Shown one piece after another: positions 16,243 to 27,914 of a DNA stretch of 64,000 nt. Origin of the DNA: Steinernema hermaphroditum. Lineage: Eukaryota; Nematoda; Chromadorea; Rhabditida; Steinernematidae. Each line of letters begins with the position of its first letter. Position 1 is the stretch's first letter. Position numbers and translations under genes: made by a program. Below the pieces are notes generated by a model that was not told the origin of the DNA, did no database searches, and saw only the letters and a list, made by a program, of their open reading frames with translations. The stretch covers positions 6,076,001 to 6,140,000 of the forward strand of contig CM059625.1 of the NCBI GenBank assembly GCA_030435675.1, read 5' to 3'.

Positions 16243-17972
16243 TCACCTGCGACTTCTTTTACTCGAACCGGCGTCGTCATCATCCCCGCGTCTCTTTCCT
16301 TCCTTTGTAGATTTCAATAGACTTCCAATGCCGAAGACGTCCTCATCATCCTTCTCAAATTGAACGGGTCCAGCACCGCGGCCCGATGATCCTCCTCCTT
16401 CTGTTCCAGAGAATCCTTTTTCAGGAACGAACTTGTTGGCACTGATGATCGCGTCCAAGTCGCTGCCGTAGATATCCTTATCGATGTTCTTGCTTGGGCG
16501 ATAGATGTGCTGTTGCACATTGTCCTGAGGACGCCATGGCTTATCATAGACACTGTGAGTTTCATCGTCAATTCCACCGCTATCGAGCCCTTTGGACTGA
16601 TTGAACAGGCGTTGGTCGAACTGTGTTTCTCCGGTGCGAGCACGAGTGTCCGGCAATCCAAGAGCGATCTTCTCACTGATATCACGCTCCTTCTCTCGCT
16701 TCGCACGGTCTGGATGGTTGCGATTCATGTTTCTCTCGCGGCGACGATCTTCCGCACGTTCTCGCCTAATCTTGTCACGTTCTTGAGCTCCTTCGTCGTC
16801 TCTGTCATCTTTTCTACCTTGGAGGCGCTCTTTGCGAGCCTTTGCAGCCATCTCGCGCATCATTTCCTCCTGTTCTGCCTTCTTGTTTTGAGCAACACGA
16901 CGCTCCATGTTAGCACGTGCTTCAACGGCTTCACGTGCTTTACGATCAGCAATGTACAGGGCTTCGGCCAATTTAGCGAAATTTTCGTTAATATGGGCTT
17001 GCTGCATTCCGCGACCGTCAGCAGCTAGACGTTTGTCCAAAGCAACTGTGTATCCCTTTGGGTTCTTCCAGTTAGAAATGCATGGTGGAATCTTCCAGTC
17101 CGCTTGTTCTTTCGCTGTAACCTTGCGTGTCGGAGAGTGAAGAACGGGTGCCGGTGGCGAAGGTGGACCACGAGGTATCTTTTGATTGATCCTGAAAAGC
17201 ACATTTTGTAGAGCATACATCTCTAGCATACGACATACTTGAATTTTGGTGGTTCCATGGGATCTTTCTGTTCCTCGACCATTCGAATAATCCGCTGCTG
17301 TGCTCCACTGTTGCCACTCTGATCACTCGGAGTATAACGAATGTACTGCGAAGGTCCTTGCTTTTGCGCATGCTGCACAGGGAGTGCTGACGCGATCTTG
17401 GACTGCACTAGTTTGCCCAGCGCATCGCTGGTCGCTTCAGTGATAGCACGCACTTCTTCAGAGTTTTCCTCCGGACGCTGCATTGAAGCTTCTTCATCCA
17501 GGTTGGGGATAAGCTTTGACTTCATATCCGATAACTTGGTGTAAACGATCTGAAAGATTAAGATTACAACATGAATATGTACCAATGTACGAACCTTATT
17601 CTTCTGATGTCCTTGTCTAGCGATAACGTCGTGCTGAAGATTTCCATCGGCATCGTATTGAAGCGCGAGAGTCTTGGATTGACTAGTTTGACGCTTTCCA
17701 AGACCCATGTTCAGTGGATGCTGGGCAACATGAATCTCAGGGAAAGCGCCACCATCACCAAAATCTTCGGCAAACCGCGGTTTGTAGGCACTTCGTTGTC
17801 CATATGGAGGTGGTTCTTTAGTGATCGTAGCGATCTCTGTAGAGATTTTCGACTCTGACTTGACCTCCTCAACAGTTTCGTCGCGACCTCCAAACCATGG
17901 GTCGCGATACGATGGAGCTTCCGACTCCGTTTGCAGAGGCGGGGGCAAAAGGTCTTTGATGCTTATGGACAT
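16243..17972 (-). CDS. skp-1: SKIP/SNW1 splicing and transcription co-regulator
   Basis: Three exons, 17972-17595, 17549-17239 and 17191-16243, join in frame to 545 residues, about the usual SNW1 length. The SNW domain is complete, including IRYTP, the run IPPCISNWKNPKGYTVALDK that contains the S-N-W-K-N-P-K-G-Y signature, and LDKRLAADGRG. A Lys/Arg/Glu-rich coiled region follows (RERNMNRNHPDRAKREKERD), then the conserved ETQFDQRLFNQ, VYDKPWR and DKDIYGSDLDAI segments. SNW1/Prp45 is a core component of the activated spliceosome and a co-regulator of nuclear receptor and Notch transcription, acting in the nucleus. CTTTCAG lies ten bases before the ATG, suggesting spliced-leader addition. Confidence 0.97.
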
Positions 17973-19358
17973 CGTGATTGGCCTGAAAGAAAACAAGAGT
18001 AACATTCAGCTCAAAATAATCGATGTATAAAGAACCCCAAATTTGGAAGCGATGCACGATAGCACGACAAACCAGATGATTTTGAATGCGTATATTGCAC
18101 AGCTCACCAAACTCTTCAAAAATTCCCACCACTCGCGAAATTCGCGCGCCATTTCCATTCCATCTGCAGGTTTATATTGGAAATCACAGTTTTGCCAACT
18201 TATTTCGCGTTCGAGCGATTTTCGCAGAGTAATAAGATTCACAGTAGCTTCGTTTTCAAAGCTTATTTTTCTGCAGATCGGAGCAAGTCCGGATTCATTC
18301 GATGCACTAAATGATGCTGGACAAAGTTATGCCCAGATTCTAACGAAATTCTTTCGACAAAATTCTAACGAAATCGCGCAGCTCGCGAAAGAAGTGAGCA
18401 AAATGTGATTTCTCACATATACCTGCCGATATCTGCAAAGAAATAACCTTCACAATAGCTTACATTTACAAAGCTCAAAGGAAGGAAATGGCACGCGAAT
18501 TTCACGTGGTGACCCTTCCGAATTTTGCAAAAGATTCGAGAGCAATACAATATCACATGTAAAAGCGATGCACACATTTGGAACACATTCCTTCAGTAGG
18601 CAATACGCGAATATTGCAATTGTCGGGTAACGCGCGCGCAACTCCGTGAAAAGAGATTCGCAAAAGCGCAGAAACGAAAAGCGCCGCTCGCACTCAGGGT
18701 TTTCGCGTGAAGACGCATGGCTTGCTTGAATTTTACAGGAGGTACTTCTTGCCAAGTGACAGTAACATCAAAGCTTTTATTTGCGCCCTACTGCTGATTA
18801 TTGGTTACCCATATACTAACTTCATCGACATTGAGAACAAAATACAAATAGACTATTGAGAATGCCGTTATTTTCTAAACAGCTTATAATAATATTCAAT
18901 ATTTCCACAATTTTGGGGAAGCCAAGCAGTACGACAAGAAGAAATATCAACGTTATTTTGGGCAGTGTGAGGTATTGAAACGCTCGCTTGATCTGCTCTC
19001 GTTTCGGCAAAAGTTTCGTTGCGTACTTGCGATGTTTCCACTTGTATATGCTGAGTTTTTATTCCAGCTAATGTTATGAGCATTTTGCATAATAAGTAAT
19101 TACATAAGGCCGAATATGAATGAATACATAGCGAATCGGTATGTTCTGCTCTTTGATATGTACATTATCTATAGAACTTCAAAATCGTGGTCTTCAATGG
19201 CAACCAGTAATTCGGATCCGTTACACTCCTCAGTCGTGCACAGGTGCAAAGGCGGCTCGTCCATGGCCGTAAATATAGGATCACTTGTCCGTTTTCGATC
19301 TCCTTCTTTCGTTTCGACGTCGATAACTTGGCTCTAAATTGCGAATCAGTTTATATAG
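17973..19358. other. intergenic between skp-1 and atg-4, with short direct repeats
   Basis: Contains ATTCTAACGAAAT twice (about 18337 and 18362), and many TTCGCG/CGCGAA steps from 18130 to 18720. Open frames on both strands at 18006-18408 lack splice sites or family similarity. No gene is supported. Confidence 0.45.
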
Positions 19359-21112
19359 TCATTTATTTAACCGTCTTACTAGATTCAAGTTTCGTATTGT
19401 TTCGTCAAACTCAGCCTCTGAGCGAATCAAGAACGCTGTTGCGCAACTGGGATCTATATCGGATATCGGCATTTTAGAAGCCATTCGGCAGTGAAATGAT
19501 TTCCATCTATTGGAGGCATCTGTAGAATCTTCATGTGATGTAAGACACAGTGGTTTATATGGGTGGGCAACGTGAGGATCCAGGTAGATTAAACTCTGAA
19601 ATATATTTTGTAATTCCTGTGGAACTCTTGCTAAATTGTTCATTACCTTGTCGTAGAAGCCCACGAAATATAAGGAATGTCTTGGTCTTCCACCCAAAAT
19701 CCCTAAACTGTTCCGGAGCGATAACAGGTTACGTAAGTGAACTTCGTAGCACTGAAACGTTGTGTGTGGATTACGTATTGACACGAAAACTAACCGAATT
19801 CACTTTGAAGGCACCTAGTCTCACAGAAATAACCACTATAACTGACTTTGTCCATTCTTCGGAAGCCACTTCAACTTCACTTTTGATCACCAATCCGTCC
19901 GTGCACAGACATATCCGAAGTGCCTCAGTCTCTTCGGAATGTGAATCCTTGAGCGCTTCTCTAAAAAATAGTTGTGTTGCGCTGTTGCGTTGCTGATATA
20001 GTCCTCTTACTTCAATAGAGCAACAGAATGTGAAGGCGTGTACCATTTGCCAATTGGGGTGTTCTCGGTGTTTCTGGCTGCTATTCGCATTAAGCGATGA
20101 ATACTTAGATCCGCTCCGAGGTGGTCTTCGAAAAGCTGTATTATTTTGTTGTGTAGAAGGAAGTCAGATTCCTTCCTACTCTCATTACGATTTGGATTCC
20201 AACGCCAGTCTTAATATTAATATATATCACGGTGTTCTATGAATCTGGTTATGTTACCTCTTCCGAGATGGAGCTGTACCAGGGCCTCGGCCACCACCAT
20301 TTGCGCTGTCCGAAGCATACACCCCCATCCACAGTCAGAGGTGACGCTCGTACCAGGGAAAGGAGGAAATCCCGTGCGGTAGGTCAACCAGATTCTGCTG
20401 TGGTAGTCTATGAAGAACCGTTGGAATCCGTCACGAGTCTCAGAATCAACCCTATTTGGGTGGTAATGACAACCCAGTAGCCAAATGGACACTTCTTTCT
20501 CATACTCTCCTTCGTGTGGGCGCATTTTCCATTTCCCATACTTGAAGTTATTCCAGACGTGATTTAACTTTCCACCCATTGACCATCTGGACGGGTCATT
20601 AGACGTTGTTGGTTCTCCGAATGAACGCAGGTAGGACCCGATACTAAAAAGTTAACGTAAGCAATATAGTACTGTTTTTGTTATGCTTCTTTCATTTTGG
20701 AATGAAAATTTGTACATTCTTACGCACATTCCAAAATTTAGCAAAATTGCCACACTGTCTTATTGTCGATTTTGCACTGGTATGGATTGTCAAGTTTTAA
20801 TTTAAAAAAGGCGTACTTTGAAAGGCGACTGCCGAATCCATTTGCGAACCCGGACTGAAGCCATGACCTTTTCGCTTTGTTTTCGGCGCTGTCCAGTGAC
20901 GAATAAAAGTCTTCGTCTTCATTCGTGTTGTCATCGTACAGAACCGATTCATAAGTCGACCGACAAGATGACGGTTGTTCGGGTGAGAGTGCGGGAATGT
21001 CGTCATGGCCTATAATGCACAACGACGGCGTCGGATCGCTGAAAGAGCGACTGTGTGTCCATCGTTGGGATGCCTCGGCAAGTGAACCATCACTGTTCGA
21101 AGGCGATGCCAT
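19359..21112 (-). CDS. atg-4: autophagy cysteine protease ATG4
   Basis: Six exons, 21112-20817, 20643-20258, 20209-20011, 19960-19795, 19751-19647 and 19595-19359, join in frame to 462 residues. After a Ser-rich N-terminus of about 95 residues comes the peptidase C54 core. [15 protein letters not shown] carries the nucleophile Cys, [10 protein letters not shown] and GKWYTPSHS follow, then [11 protein letters not shown], and [17 protein letters not shown] leads to [10 protein letters not shown] with the catalytic Asp and His. FHCRMASKM and [10 protein letters not shown] close the fold. ATG4 cleaves the C-terminus of Atg8/LC3 proteins for lipidation and later delipidates them in the cytosol. 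Nematodes have two paralogues, atg-4.1 and atg-4.2. I cannot say which this is, but the catalytic residues are all present. Confidence 0.95.
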
Positions 21113-21842
21113 TCCGCTCCCAGAAGCGGGCCAGTTCGCATAGAACGGGAGCCGAGAAGGACAAACCAGTCACTTGCAGCTGTTGATGTATGTGTGCCTA
21201 AACAACGATCGCCGTTCATTTTCGTTCAGCGTCGCAACAAGAAAACAACGCGCCACACGGTTGGAACCGCTTTATTGTAGATAATTCCAATTCCCTCCCG
21301 CGCGCTACGTACGAACGTGAACAGAAGACAGAAAAATTCTGTTTTGCCTTCTAAACTTTCTACAGCCGTTCTATTTTCACCACTGACCTTGCTGCAGCAG
21401 TTTTCCGTAGCGTACGCAAATAAAATCACAAAAATAGTTTTTATTTTTAGTGCTGATATTAAACTTATTTCAAAAATACAGCACGAAACAGGCGAGATGC
21501 AGGAAGCGGAGCTCGCAATCATGTGCGAGTCACCGCAGCACCCGGCGGTGCGCGCCATGTCGTTGCTTGGTGTGCTGTGAATGCTGCGACGATGTGTGAC
21601 CTCTATGATTCTTTCAGCGCAACTTATAGCATACGACCAGCCTTTTTTGAACACCCGCTCATTCATTTCTGTCGTATTTGTATATTTTTAATCCGTTGTC
21701 TGATGCTGTTTCGGTATAGTGTTTGAAGTTTGTAGTGTGCGGCAAGGTCAAAATACAAAGTTTCCATAATTTTCTTCCCCTTTGATCGCGTACTGATTTC
21801 ATTTTGCGTGCTTTCCGATTTGCTGACTGTCGGTGTTTTCAG
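21113..21842. other. intergenic between divergent atg-4 and dienoyl-CoA isomerase genes
   Basis: About 730 bases between divergent genes should hold both promoters. No exon is supported. The sequence GTTTTCAG directly before the ATG at 21843 is a likely trans-splice acceptor. Confidence 0.5.
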
Positions 21843-23054
21843 ATGATCCGGAACACCCTGGAGGCGCCTCTGCGTGCACTCTCTACTCACTCTCGACGTG
21901 CCTTATCCACTGTTCCTCAATGCAAGTTCATTGATGTCTCCACGCCTTCCGAGTATGTCTACCATGTGCAACTGAATCGCCCGGATCGTCGTAATGCATT
22001 CAACATCGAATTGTGGAAGTAAGTTATTTGCTTGAAATATCTACTGACCGAAACTATATTGAAAGGGAATTGCGAAGTGTCTTCGACCATCTCTCCACTT
22101 ATTCGAAATGTCGATCAGTTGTCCTTTCTGGAGCTGGAAAATCGTTCTGTGCTGGAATTGATCTGCAGGATGGTGTAAAGGGGTTGATGGCCATTATTCA
22201 GGACGCAGATATGGATGTGGCCCGGAAATCACGCGCACTGCGAGAGTTAATCAACACGTGTCAGTCTAGTTTTTCTGCCCCTGAAAAGTGTGTGAAGCCC
22301 GTGATCAGTGCTATTCACAGTCACTGTATTGGTGCTGGAATTAATTTGGTTGCTTCGTGTGATATTCGTTACGCATCTGCAGATACAATTTTCTCCATTC
22401 GTGTAAGCATAAGCATAGTGTGTTAATTGCTGCTTTGGTGTTAATTTAGGAAGTTGACATCGGATTGGCAGCTGATGTGGGAATACTCAATCGCATCAAC
22501 AAGCTAGTAGGCAATGACAGTTTAACTCGTGAGCTAGCCTATACGGCCAGGGACATTAACGCAACGCAAGCTCTTCAATACGGTAGGCACTCAGTACTCC
22601 AAGTCCTATGACAGTTCCTAACGCTATCAATGCTTTAGTTGTAACAATTTTTGTCTTACAAAAAATCTAGAGTGAAGAGCTAAGAGCTATATTCCAATAC
22701 AACTCCCACGTCATTCTAAAATTAAGTAGTGAAGGGCATTATCTTCAATTTTTCCCTTTTAGCAATGTGACATTACTTTTAATACTGGTGTGTTTAGGTC
22801 TTGTTTCCCGTGTTTTCGACAACAAGGACAATTGTCTTGAAGCATCAGTGGAGCTGGCTAAAGAAATTGCTGCAAAAAGTCCTATTGCTGTACAAGGTTC
22901 AAAAATCGCTCTGAACTACGCCCGTGATCATACAGTCGATGACTCCATTAATTTCCTGCTAACGTGGAATCAATCGCAGTTGCAAAGTGAAGACCTTGTT
23001 AAGTCCGCTATGGCTGCGATGTCAAAGCAGAAGCCCGAATTTAAAGATGTATAA
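21843..23054 (+). CDS. delta(3,5)-delta(2,4)-dienoyl-CoA isomerase-like (ECH1), crotonase family
   Basis: Four exons, 21843-22018, 22066-22402, 22450-22582 and 22798-23054, give 300 residues. The basic, Ser/Arg-rich first 30 residues look like a mitochondrial targeting peptide. The crotonase core follows: VQLNRPDRRNAFN, oxyanion-hole segments LSGAGKSFCAGIDL and HCIGAGINLVASCDIRY, and the isomerase signature EVDIGLAADVG. The end, RDHTVDDSINFLLTWN, is typical of ECH1. In rat ECH1 three acidic residues act in catalysis: Asp176, Glu196 and Asp204. Here the last two are present (E and D in EVDIGLAAD), but the position of Asp176 reads Asn (AAT) in GAGINL. The enzyme family isomerises dienoyl-CoA from odd-position double bonds during beta-oxidation. 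Activity here is uncertain because of that substitution. Confidence 0.92.
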
Positions 23055-23265
23055 TTTTATTGTGCAGTTGAGATGTATATAGTGAGCTGGGTTCTAATAA
23101 ACATTGTGTGGATGTATACGTTTCGATGCTGGGATCTACTGGTGCTTGCGCCGCATGTGGTATTTATTGTGTTTGTGTCATTGCGAGCACTACGTTATTT
23201 GTAGTCTGTATTCTATTTTTGTAGTGTTGTGCTTAGTATCATCCATCTTATCGAACACGGCAAGA

Positions 23266-24743
23266 ATGTTTAATACTGGGTAGGTCTTTTCTATGTTATT
23301 TGACAACAAGGATGCCTGCAGAAAATACTGGGTGATTTTTTCAGCTTTTCACTTTTCAGATTTATGGGCATTCTTAAATTTCGTGTTCAGGAAGTTTGCT
23401 GGAAAGACCGCCATAATTTCTGGCGCTTCACGCGGCATCGGCAAGGCGATTGCTTTGAAGTTGGCGAAGGATGGAGCGAATATTGTCATCGCGGCGAAGA
23501 CGGCTGCAGCACACCCAAAGCTGCCGGGAACAATCTATACTGCTGCCGAAGAAATAGAGAAAGCCGGTGGAAAAAGCTTGCCGTGCATCGTGGACGTTCG
23601 CGATGAAAATTCTGTGCAGAAGGCCGTGGAAGAGGCAGTGCAGAAATTTGGTGGTATCGATATCCTCATTAACAACGCTAGCGCTATTTCACTTACTGGG
23701 ACGCTTGATACTCCCATGAAACGCTACGACTTGATGAACCAGGTCAACGCTCGTGGAACATTTCTGATGTAAGCTGAAGGTATCACCCTAATGTTTAATA
23801 ATTTCCATATTCTTCAGGTCTCAGAAGTGCATTCCTTATCTGAAGCAGTCGAAGAATCCTCACATTTTGAACATCAGTCCTCCACTTCTGATGGAACCTC
23901 ATTGGTTCGCTAATCACGTTGCCTACACAATGGCGAAGTACGGCATGTCAATGTGCGTACTTGGAATGCACGAGGAACTTCGGCCCGATGGAATTGCGGT
24001 AAACGCTTTGTGGCCCAGAACTGCCATTTGGACTGCAGCGATGGAAATGTTGTCTGGGGATAAAGAAGGAGGTGCTAAAGGATGTCGTACCCCGGATATT
24101 ATGGCCGATGCCGCGTATGCAGTGCTTTCGCGAAACAGTCGGGAGTTCACAGGACATTTTGCGATTGACGATGACATCCTTACTCAGGAGGGCGTTACTG
24201 ATTTCGACAAGTACGCCATTGATCCCAGTATGTCATATCTACATCGTTACTTCTAATAACTGAATTTTGAACAGGCGCACCCTTGATGCCTGATTTCTTT
24301 GTTCCCGGTGTAAAATTTGAAGAAGCTCTTGGACGTGGCGACGAAAAGCGTGCTAGAAGCCGCAAGGCATTGAAGATCAACGACATGCTAGAAGGTGTTC
24401 AGAAGATTATTACTCCCGAACTAGTTGGCCGTATTGGAGCTGTCTATGAATTCAACTTGAAAGGTAACAAGCTACTTTATATTGTAAAACTGTGCGTTAT
24501 TAAGGTGAAAACAAGAGCTTCTACATTGACCTGAAGAATGGAGCAGGATCCGTCGCCCAGGGGAAGCCGGTGGAATCCGACGTTCAGTTTGAACTGTTGA
24601 GCGACGACCTGATGCCCATGTTCACCGGGAAGCTTTCACCAACTCAAGCATTCATGACCGGAAAACTGAAGATCCAAGGCAACATGGGAAAGGCCATCCA
24701 GCTGGAAAGTGTCTTCAAAAAGCTTAACAAGGCCAAACTATAA
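23266..24743 (+). CDS. dhs-6: hydroxysteroid dehydrogenase-like protein 2 (SDR plus SCP2 domain)
   Basis: Five exons, 23266-23279, 23391-23768, 23818-24227, 24275-24463 and 24505-24743, give 409 residues, close to human HSDL2 (about 418). The first exon is only 14 bases (MFNTG). It fits because HSDL2 starts with a similar NTGK before the Rossmann motif. The SDR part shows GASRGIGKAIALKLAK (cofactor binding), LINNAS, HILNISPPL and the catalytic YTMAK. The C-terminal 110 residues form an SCP2 sterol-carrier-like fold (DLKNGAGSVAQGK, TAFMTGKLKIQGN-type ending). HSDL2 proteins are peroxisomal or mitochondrial and linked to fatty-acid metabolism, but their substrate is not firmly known. The gene follows the ECH1-like gene on the same strand by 210 bases. 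Confidence 0.95.
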
Positions 24744-24795
24744 TCCGATTCATGTTTAAATATTGCATGTGAAGGTAAAAAAATTATTTCAATGA

Positions 24796-25443
24796 TTAAT
24801 CCTCATCCATATTATCGTCACTGTTCTCCGAATTCGAAATATGCTCGTGTACGGAGCCCATGACCGCTTCGTCTTCTGGCTCTTCTCCTGGTGCTTTGTT
24901 TTCCTCGTCTTCATCGAGCAACACTTCAACACCTTCGTCTTCGTCATTAGCTTCTTCATGAGGATCCTCACTATTTTTCTAAAAGACCAGCAGTATAACG
25001 GTATATCACATAATGATAAACAGACTTCGGTTCGTTGAAATGCGTTTCTCAATGTGTTTCTTTGAGCGTGTGAAGTTGATTCGAAATCTGGCCATCCATC
25101 GAGAGCTCCATCGAGTATTTTGAAGCGATGATCCGACATGATTGAAGCATCTTCAAAATCCACTTGAACGTAGCGTAAACCGTTTAGACCTACCTATATC
25201 CTTAGCCATTACTGTTTTGCGACGTCCAGCTTGCTCGACAGATTCCTGCACCAACAGTTTCACGAACTGTTCCTAAAAGATCAAATTTCAAGGAGAACGT
25301 GTTTGCAAAGGACGCACCGCTGCAAATGCCAGAATATCAATAGATTCTGCACTCATCATACGAGCGTTAGGTATGAGGCGGGAGATTTTCTTAACTCGGC
25401 CAACAGGAAGATTGATTTCGAAATTGCTTTCTGTGTTTGGCAT
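24796..25443 (-). CDS. histone-fold protein, DNA polymerase epsilon subunit 4 / CHRAC-like
   Basis: Four exons, 25443-25318, 25272-25194, 25162-25026 and 24978-24796, join in frame to 174 residues. LPVGRVKKISRLIPNARMMS starts a CBF/NF-Y type histone fold. QAGRRKTVMAKDI matches the GKRKTLQ-type loop of POLE4 and CHRAC1, and FKILDGALDGWPDF matches the conserved FLxGTLD end. The last 60 residues are strongly acidic, as in other chromatin histone-fold subunits. POLE4 pairs with POLE3 in the leading-strand polymerase and chaperones histones H3-H4. A sequence TTTTCAG lies ten bases before the ATG. The stop is 52 bases from the stop of the convergent dhs-6 gene. The choice between POLE4 and CHRAC1 is not settled by eye. 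Confidence 0.85.
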
Positions 25444-27127
25444 GATACACGTCTGAAAAGCAGTCGTTTAGAAATGAACGAGTAATTTTACAGCGCCGCG
25501 ATATCCAGAATAAAGCAGAATAAGTCGGGGAACCCTACTCCAGCAATTTTTTAGAAATTCTACCCTGGGAGTAATATAATCATTGGGTTGAGAAAGAGCG
25601 ATTACATTACGAGCGATCTGCAAAAAAGGCTGAACACGATCAACTCAACAGGTAATCTAGAAACGACGGCCGCACAAACAAGCACCGCGTACTGTCAAAG
25701 AAGACACACTCTGAGAATATAATAACGTTAAAATGGAGAGTGCTGTGCAGAAATCGAAAAGTCTCAAATCGCGCCAAATCTCTCAACCTTTTCCTTTGAC
25801 AAATCATACATTCGGTCACGCCGTTATCTTCTTTGTCATTGGTACATCGTCGCGTTCCTCCTCGACCTGCTTTTACCGACATCCTATTGACATCAATGAT
25901 AAACGGATGCGTCTTTATCCCAATGGTTGAACGTTTAATGCGCGTCGTCACTGTTGTTTGTGGATGTCAGCGTAGATGCATAATGTAACATATAATAACG
26001 TGTGTATGTAGCGGATTGTGGCTGTGACTTTCAGGACGGTCGATGTCTCTTGTGTATGTGTCCCATAAGGGGTGCTCTAGGCGTTTTGTGGCCTTGGTGC
26101 CATTACCAAAATCCATGGTGTGTAGCAGCTGCCATCGCTCCCTTATGGATAACGATATCTCACTGTGCATTACGCATATTCCATCCCCTTTCGCAAAGCA
26201 ATGCAGTGTTGTCTGCAGCGTTGTGATCAAACCCACGTTCGGGTCGTTTTTATCGTAAGTATTACAATTACGCCTCTCAACCGCCACAGATTGGCGCCCA
26301 CGCGACTCTTTATTTAACCTACAGCGGAGTGTATTATTTAGTTACAAAACTGGACAGAATCTTCACATTGGCATCGCCGACTCTCACTCCGTCGTTCACT
26401 CCTTCTCTGGCAGCGGAGTTTTATCGGAATCTTCTACCTGGGATATGTCTCTCGTTGTGTGCCGATTTGATGTGGCGAGCATGGACGAGATGATGCGGCT
26501 GTTCATGTCAGATCACGCGCACTATTTTTCGAAAGATGTTCGGCTTCTTCTTTGGTCTCCTCGACATTGTTATGCTTTTAGAGCTACCGCGAAACCGATT
26601 GGAATTGTTTCGATTTCGTCATCCATTTCCTGTCCTTCGCGAAATTGGGAAGATATTCGAAAGCTGTTTTCACACAGCTGTTCGTGCTGGACATAATGAA
26701 ATGTGCTCGTCGCTACGCCAAGTTGTTTAAGAGAGTTATGCGTCGCGGTCCTCTAACCGTTCGTGACTAATTTATCAAACACTGTTTGATCAAACGTCAA
26801 GTGTATCTTCGACAACTCCCATCTTTAGGATTGACTACCAAAGTATTTAGGCTTTAGCCATCAAAAGATCTTCCCATTCGCATTTTGACCTCACTTACTG
26901 TTTTCACTTCCCACATTTCTTTGTGCTCATTTGTGTTTCACCATTGCATTTAAGATGTGGTAAACTTTCACTTATATCGCCGAAATAAAATTCCATCATT
27001 GCCTATTTGTTCAAAGAGGGTTGTACATAATCTACCATGTGTTCATGTAACACTTCAGTTTATCTGAAAGCAAGCTGTTGCGTCGCAACAATGTCGGGAG
27101 ATAGTTGTGAAATGGAGAGTATTTCAG
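25444..27127. other. intergenic, no gene supported
   Basis: Small open frames around 26002-26287 and 26445-26730 lack splice structure or domain similarity. TTTATTT and similar AT-rich stretches are present. ATTTCAG directly before the next ATG (27128) looks like a trans-splice acceptor. Confidence 0.4.
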
Positions 27128-27788
27128 ATGGCAGAATGTTTAGAGGCTGATCACTCCAACGAAGTCGATAATGATCGGCGCATGGATAGCTGCAGTTTCC
27201 AGCGCGATCAGGTATGCTACTGACCTCAGGTTAATTGATGTAATTCAACAATTTTGCTTGTTTTAGTTCGACATTTTCAAGCACGATTTCCGTGAGAACG
27301 CAGAGAAATTGGGCGAAAACTCGACACCGTTGAGTCTCGACACAAAAACGAAGAAAGAAATTGTGAACGTGGTGCGGTCGTTGCAAAAGGCACAGTTTTT
27401 TGTCGATAGTCAGTAAGTGAGTAGATTATCGCTTAAAGAGCTCAATGGGAATTTGTTTAGGTCACCGAATGGATCACTGAAAGAGCTTTCATTGAAGCTA
27501 GAATCCACATCGGCGCAACTGAAGGCTTTTCTCGTCGGAAAGGGAAGTCTGGACGGCGAATTCACCGCGCAGAATGTCGCTCTACCGGATTATGTTCATT
27601 CGGACTTGTCGCTACTGATGGGCAGCGAAGATACAGGTCTACCTGTGGAACCAGGACCTCTCGACAGCATCACCGCCTTGGATAGGGTGACTAAAGCGAA
27701 AATCGACGAACTACTCGGTGCATCGAGCATCTTACTGCTGGAATATGACGATCTAAAGCGGGTTTTGAAGTCAAAAGCTATTGCTTGA
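27128..27788 (+). CDS. uncharacterised small acidic protein
   Basis: Three exons, 27128-27211, 27267-27412 and 27461-27788, with canonical GTATGC and GTAAGT donors and TTTTAG/TTTAG acceptors, give 185 residues. I do not recognise the family. It has an acidic N-terminus, a Lys/Glu-rich predicted helix in the middle (LSLDTKTKKEIVNVVRSLQK) and Leu-rich predicted helices towards the end (LDSITALDRVTKAKIDELLG). No signal peptide or membrane segment is visible, so it is probably cytosolic or nuclear and may form coiled coils. The splice frame and the TTTCAG before the ATG make it a credible gene. Confidence 0.7.
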
Positions 27789-27914
27789 AATATTCCATTG
27801 TCTTTACAATTCACGTGTTGTTCCTTGTTTTCGTGATTGCTATCTACTACTAAATGCTTATTAACTTATTAACACTTAAAGCTGATCATAGCTATTATGC
27901 TGATAGCATCTAGG

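Noticed and set aside
18006..18408. Opposed open frames of 78-121 codons near skp-1
   Set aside because: Likely produced by the TTCGCG-rich low-complexity stretch. Neither frame shows a domain.
25981..26287. Small cysteine-rich frames on both strands
   Set aside because: Short, mutually overlapping and without signal peptide or splice support.
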